Below, one piece after another: positions 5,355 through 6,655 of a stretch of 6,655 bases of DNA. Numbering within the stretch: position 1 is the stretch's first letter; each line of letters begins with the position of its first letter. A program made the translations under genes and the position numbers. Source of the stretch: JAUXIQ01 sp030620925 [NCBI: Nitrospinota bacterium]. Lineage in GTDB: Bacteria; JAUXIQ01. The notes below the pieces were generated by a model. It ran no database searches. It was not told the origin of the DNA and was given only the letters and a program-made list of their open reading frames with translations. The DNA lies in assembly GCA_030620925.1 (NCBI GenBank), contig JAUXIQ010000113.1, positions 1-6,655 of the forward strand, given 5' to 3'.

Positions 5355-6239
5355 ATGAGCGACACGAGAGAGGAGAAGAGTGAATCCCGGTCGGCGATCC
5401 TGCTGATCCACTGCCCGGATAAGAAGGGCCTGGTGGCTTCAGTTACCGAGTTTATATATAAAAACAACGGTAACATCATTTCCCTGGACGAGCATGTAGA
5501 CGCCCGGAAACAGGTCTTTTTCATGCGCGTCGAATGGGAATTAATGGATTTTGCCATACCGGCGGAGAAGATCGGTGAGGAATTTCAGGCCTCAATAGCC
5601 GATACATTCGGGATGGATTGGAGGCTGCACTTTTCGGATGAGACTCCCCGCGTCGCCATCTTCGTGTCCAAATTGCCCCACTGTTTGTATGACATTCTGT
5701 CCCGCAGCCAGTATGAGAAATGGAACGCCGAGGTGCCGCTGATCATAAGCAACCATCCGGACCTTGAGCCGGTTGCGGAGCGGTTCGGCATCGACTACCA
5801 CGTTTTCCCCGTCACCAAAGCCAACAAGCAGGAGCAGGAAGAAAAGCAACTGGCGCTTTTGAAAGAGCACGATATTGATTTTATCGTGCTGGCCCGCTAC
5901 ATGCAAGTATTGACCGATGAGTTCGTCGCCAACTATCCCAACCGGATAATCAACATCCATCATTCTTTTCTGCCCGCCTTCCCGGGGGCCAAGCCCTACC
6001 ACTCAGCTTACGAACGGGGAGTGAAGATCATCGGGGCCACCTGCCATTACGTTACCGCCGATCTGGATGCAGGCCCGATTATCGAGCAGGACGTTGTGCG
6101 CGTGAGCCATCAGGATGCGGTGGAAGACATGGTAAGGAAGGGGCAGGACCTGGAGAAGGTCGTCCTCTCGCGGGCGGTCTGGTATCACCTCAAACGGAAG
6201 GTCCTGGTCTACGACAACCGCACCATCGTTTTCACCTGA
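5355..6239 (+). CDS. purU: formyltetrahydrofolate deformylase
   Basis: A 294-aa PurU, close to the usual 280-290. An N-terminal ACT-type regulatory domain spans about residues 12-92 (A-I-L-L-I-H-C-P-D-K-K-G-L-V-A at 14-28). The formyltransferase-fold hydrolase domain follows from about 98: R-V-A-I-F-V-S-K-L-P-H-C-L (99-111), I-S-N-H-P-D-L (131-137), L-A-R-Y-M-Q-V-L (179-186), I-N-I-H-H-S-F-L-P-A-F-P-G-A-K-P-Y (199-215) and D-L-D-A-G-P-I-I-E-Q-D (236-246). N200, H202 and D238 correspond to the catalytic Asn-His-Asp of this fold. It hydrolyses 10-formyl-THF to THF and formate in the cytoplasm, supplying formate or rebalancing one-carbon units; in E. coli the ACT domain senses methionine and glycine. 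The ribosome site is weak: GGAG lies 13 nt before the ATG and AAGG is only 1 nt before it. The gene is monocistronic in view, divergent from the OFOR operon. Confidence 0.95.
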   Translation: MSDTREEKSESRSAILLIHCPDKKGLVASVTEFIYKNNGNIISLDEHVDARKQVFFMRVEWELMDFAIPAEKIGEEFQASIADTFGMDWRLHFSDETPRVAIFVSKLPHCLYDILSRSQYEKWNAEVPLIISNHPDLEPVAERFGIDYHVFPVTKANKQEQEEKQLALLKEHDIDFIVLARYMQVLTDEFVANYPNRIINIHHSFLPAFPGAKPYHSAYERGVKIIGATCHYVTADLDAGPIIEQDVVRVSHQDAVEDMVRKGQDLEKVVLSRAVWYHLKRKVLVYDNRTIVFT

Positions 6240-6438
6240 TGGGGAGGGCGGAAGCTCGGAAGAAAGAGATGCCCTCACTCATATCAGAAAGTAGAACCCG
6301 GAAAGGCCCTCTTCGGCAGACCTTCGGTGATTACCGGTTATCGTTAATGCACAATCCATGGTTCTCAACCGTCTGAAACCCCCTCATTTCAAGCAAATCA
6401 AAAAAAACCTTCCGGTTGTTAAAAAAAATTGCGCGAGG
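6240..6438. other. intergenic, nothing firm; weak inverted repeat after purU
   Basis: GAGGGC (6244-6249) and GCCCTC (6271-6276) can pair across 21 nt just after the purU stop, but no U-run follows, so this is at best a weak transcript end. Further on, two A-runs flank AACCTTCCGGTT at about 6411-6422. On the minus strand this reads as a 4-bp stem followed by eight T, but no minus-strand gene is seen to need it. No coding potential recognised. Confidence 0.35.
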
Positions 6439-6500
6439 GTATTTACAAAACACATATATTGCATATATTAATAGTTGTAGTTAACAATAATTGTAAATAC
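6439..6500. promoter_or_regulatory. 10-bp perfect inverted repeat bracketing the promoter
   Basis: GTATTTACAA (6439-6448) and TTGTAAATAC (6491-6500) are exact reverse complements 42 nt apart. The first covers the candidate -35 box and the second lies in the presumed leader. Between them ATATAT-TGC-ATATAT (6454-6468) forms a further palindrome over the candidate -10. Paired half-sites for a DNA-binding regulator, possibly with looping, are one reading. Confidence 0.4.
6442..6469 (+). promoter_or_regulatory. candidate promoter of the secreted-protein gene
   Basis: TTTACA (6442-6447) and TATATT (6464-6469) are separated by 16 nt, each matching the sigma70 boxes at five of six positions. The transcript would start near 6476 and leave a leader of about 45 nt. 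The surrounding DNA is strongly AT-rich, so chance matches are likely and other registers are possible. Confidence 0.4.
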
Positions 6501-6522
6501 ACAACACACGGGAGATAGAAAA

Positions 6523-6655
6523 ATGAGACGGTATTTAGGAATCGCAGCACTTTCACTAGCGCTGGCCTTTGGGTTCAGCATGGTCACTGCTAACATCGTA
6601 TCCGCCGAAGGTTTCGGCTACCCCGAAGAGCTTGAGATTGTGTCGGAAGAGGCTA
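6523..6655 (+). CDS. secreted protein, N-terminal part only
   Basis: An ATG at 6523 has GGGAG eight nt upstream and opens a frame to the window edge (44 codons). The product starts with a classical Sec signal peptide: M-R-R-Y positive start, hydrophobic core LGIAALSLALAFGFSMV, then A-N-I-V-S-A, with likely signal peptidase I cleavage after residue 28 before EGFGYPEELE. No lipobox cysteine is present. The mature start is acidic (YPEELEIVSEEA). Only 16 mature residues are visible, too few to name a family. It has its own AT-rich upstream region and is 283 nt from purU, so it is probably a separate unit. Confidence 0.8.
   Translation, partial: MRRYLGIAALSLALAFGFSMVTANIVSAEGFGYPEELEIVSEEA

Noticed and set aside
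5168-5557. 129-codon minus-strand frame over the start of purU
   Set aside because: Overlaps the conserved ACT domain of purU in antisense and has no recognisable motif.
6408-6432. Possible minus-strand Rho-independent terminator (AACC-GGAA-GGTT then T-run)
   Set aside because: The stem is only 4 bp, and no minus-strand gene ends nearby; purU and the following gene are both on the plus strand.

Overview
The window looks like chromosomal DNA from an anaerobic or facultatively anaerobic bacterium. It carries a four-gene operon for a ferredoxin-dependent 2-oxoacid oxidoreductase (OFOR), an oxygen-sensitive enzyme class typical of anaerobes. It also has purU and a divergent intergenic region full of short palindromic GC-rich repeats of the kind scattered through many Chloroflexota (Dehalococcoidia) and Desulfobacterota-like genomes. 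The phylum assignment is only a guess: no rRNA or other strong phylogenetic marker is present.

Layout. (1) 1-1118, visibly AT-rich, minus strand: a membrane-anchored protein running off the left edge, preceded by a 240-aa exported or anchored protein with an 18-residue tandem repeat. Neither has a recognised function. (2) 1119-1382, minus strand: the last 87 codons of a tyrosine recombinase, lacking everything upstream, which abuts the next gene directly. This is the apparent seam between an accessory segment and the core operon. (3) 1376-4409, GC-rich, minus strand, transcribed right to left: OFOR alpha (VorB/KorA-like), beta (thiamine diphosphate and [4Fe-4S] subunit), then two tandem paralogous gamma subunits. 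No delta ferredoxin-type subunit is seen. A good sigma70-like promoter lies at 4479-4507. (4) 4508-5354: a repeat-rich divergent intergenic region without a credible gene. (5) 5355-6239, plus strand: purU, formyltetrahydrofolate deformylase. (6) 6240-6522: an AT-rich intergenic region with a candidate promoter and a perfect 10-bp inverted repeat. (7) 6523 to the right edge, plus strand: the start of a secreted protein.

Function. The alpha, beta and gamma subunits should assemble into an enzyme that oxidatively decarboxylates a 2-oxoacid (branched-chain 2-oxoacid or 2-oxoglutarate are the likely choices) to an acyl-CoA while reducing ferredoxin, or the reverse. PurU releases formate from 10-formyl-THF and balances the one-carbon pool. 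The two are divergently arranged and need not be co-regulated. The most interesting points are the duplicated gamma subunit with a nearly identical internal DNA block and no delta, the recombinase remnant fused to the operon's end, and the modular hairpin repeats whose units share a CGTAGGGG edge tag. I did not find a convincing new multi-gene system.
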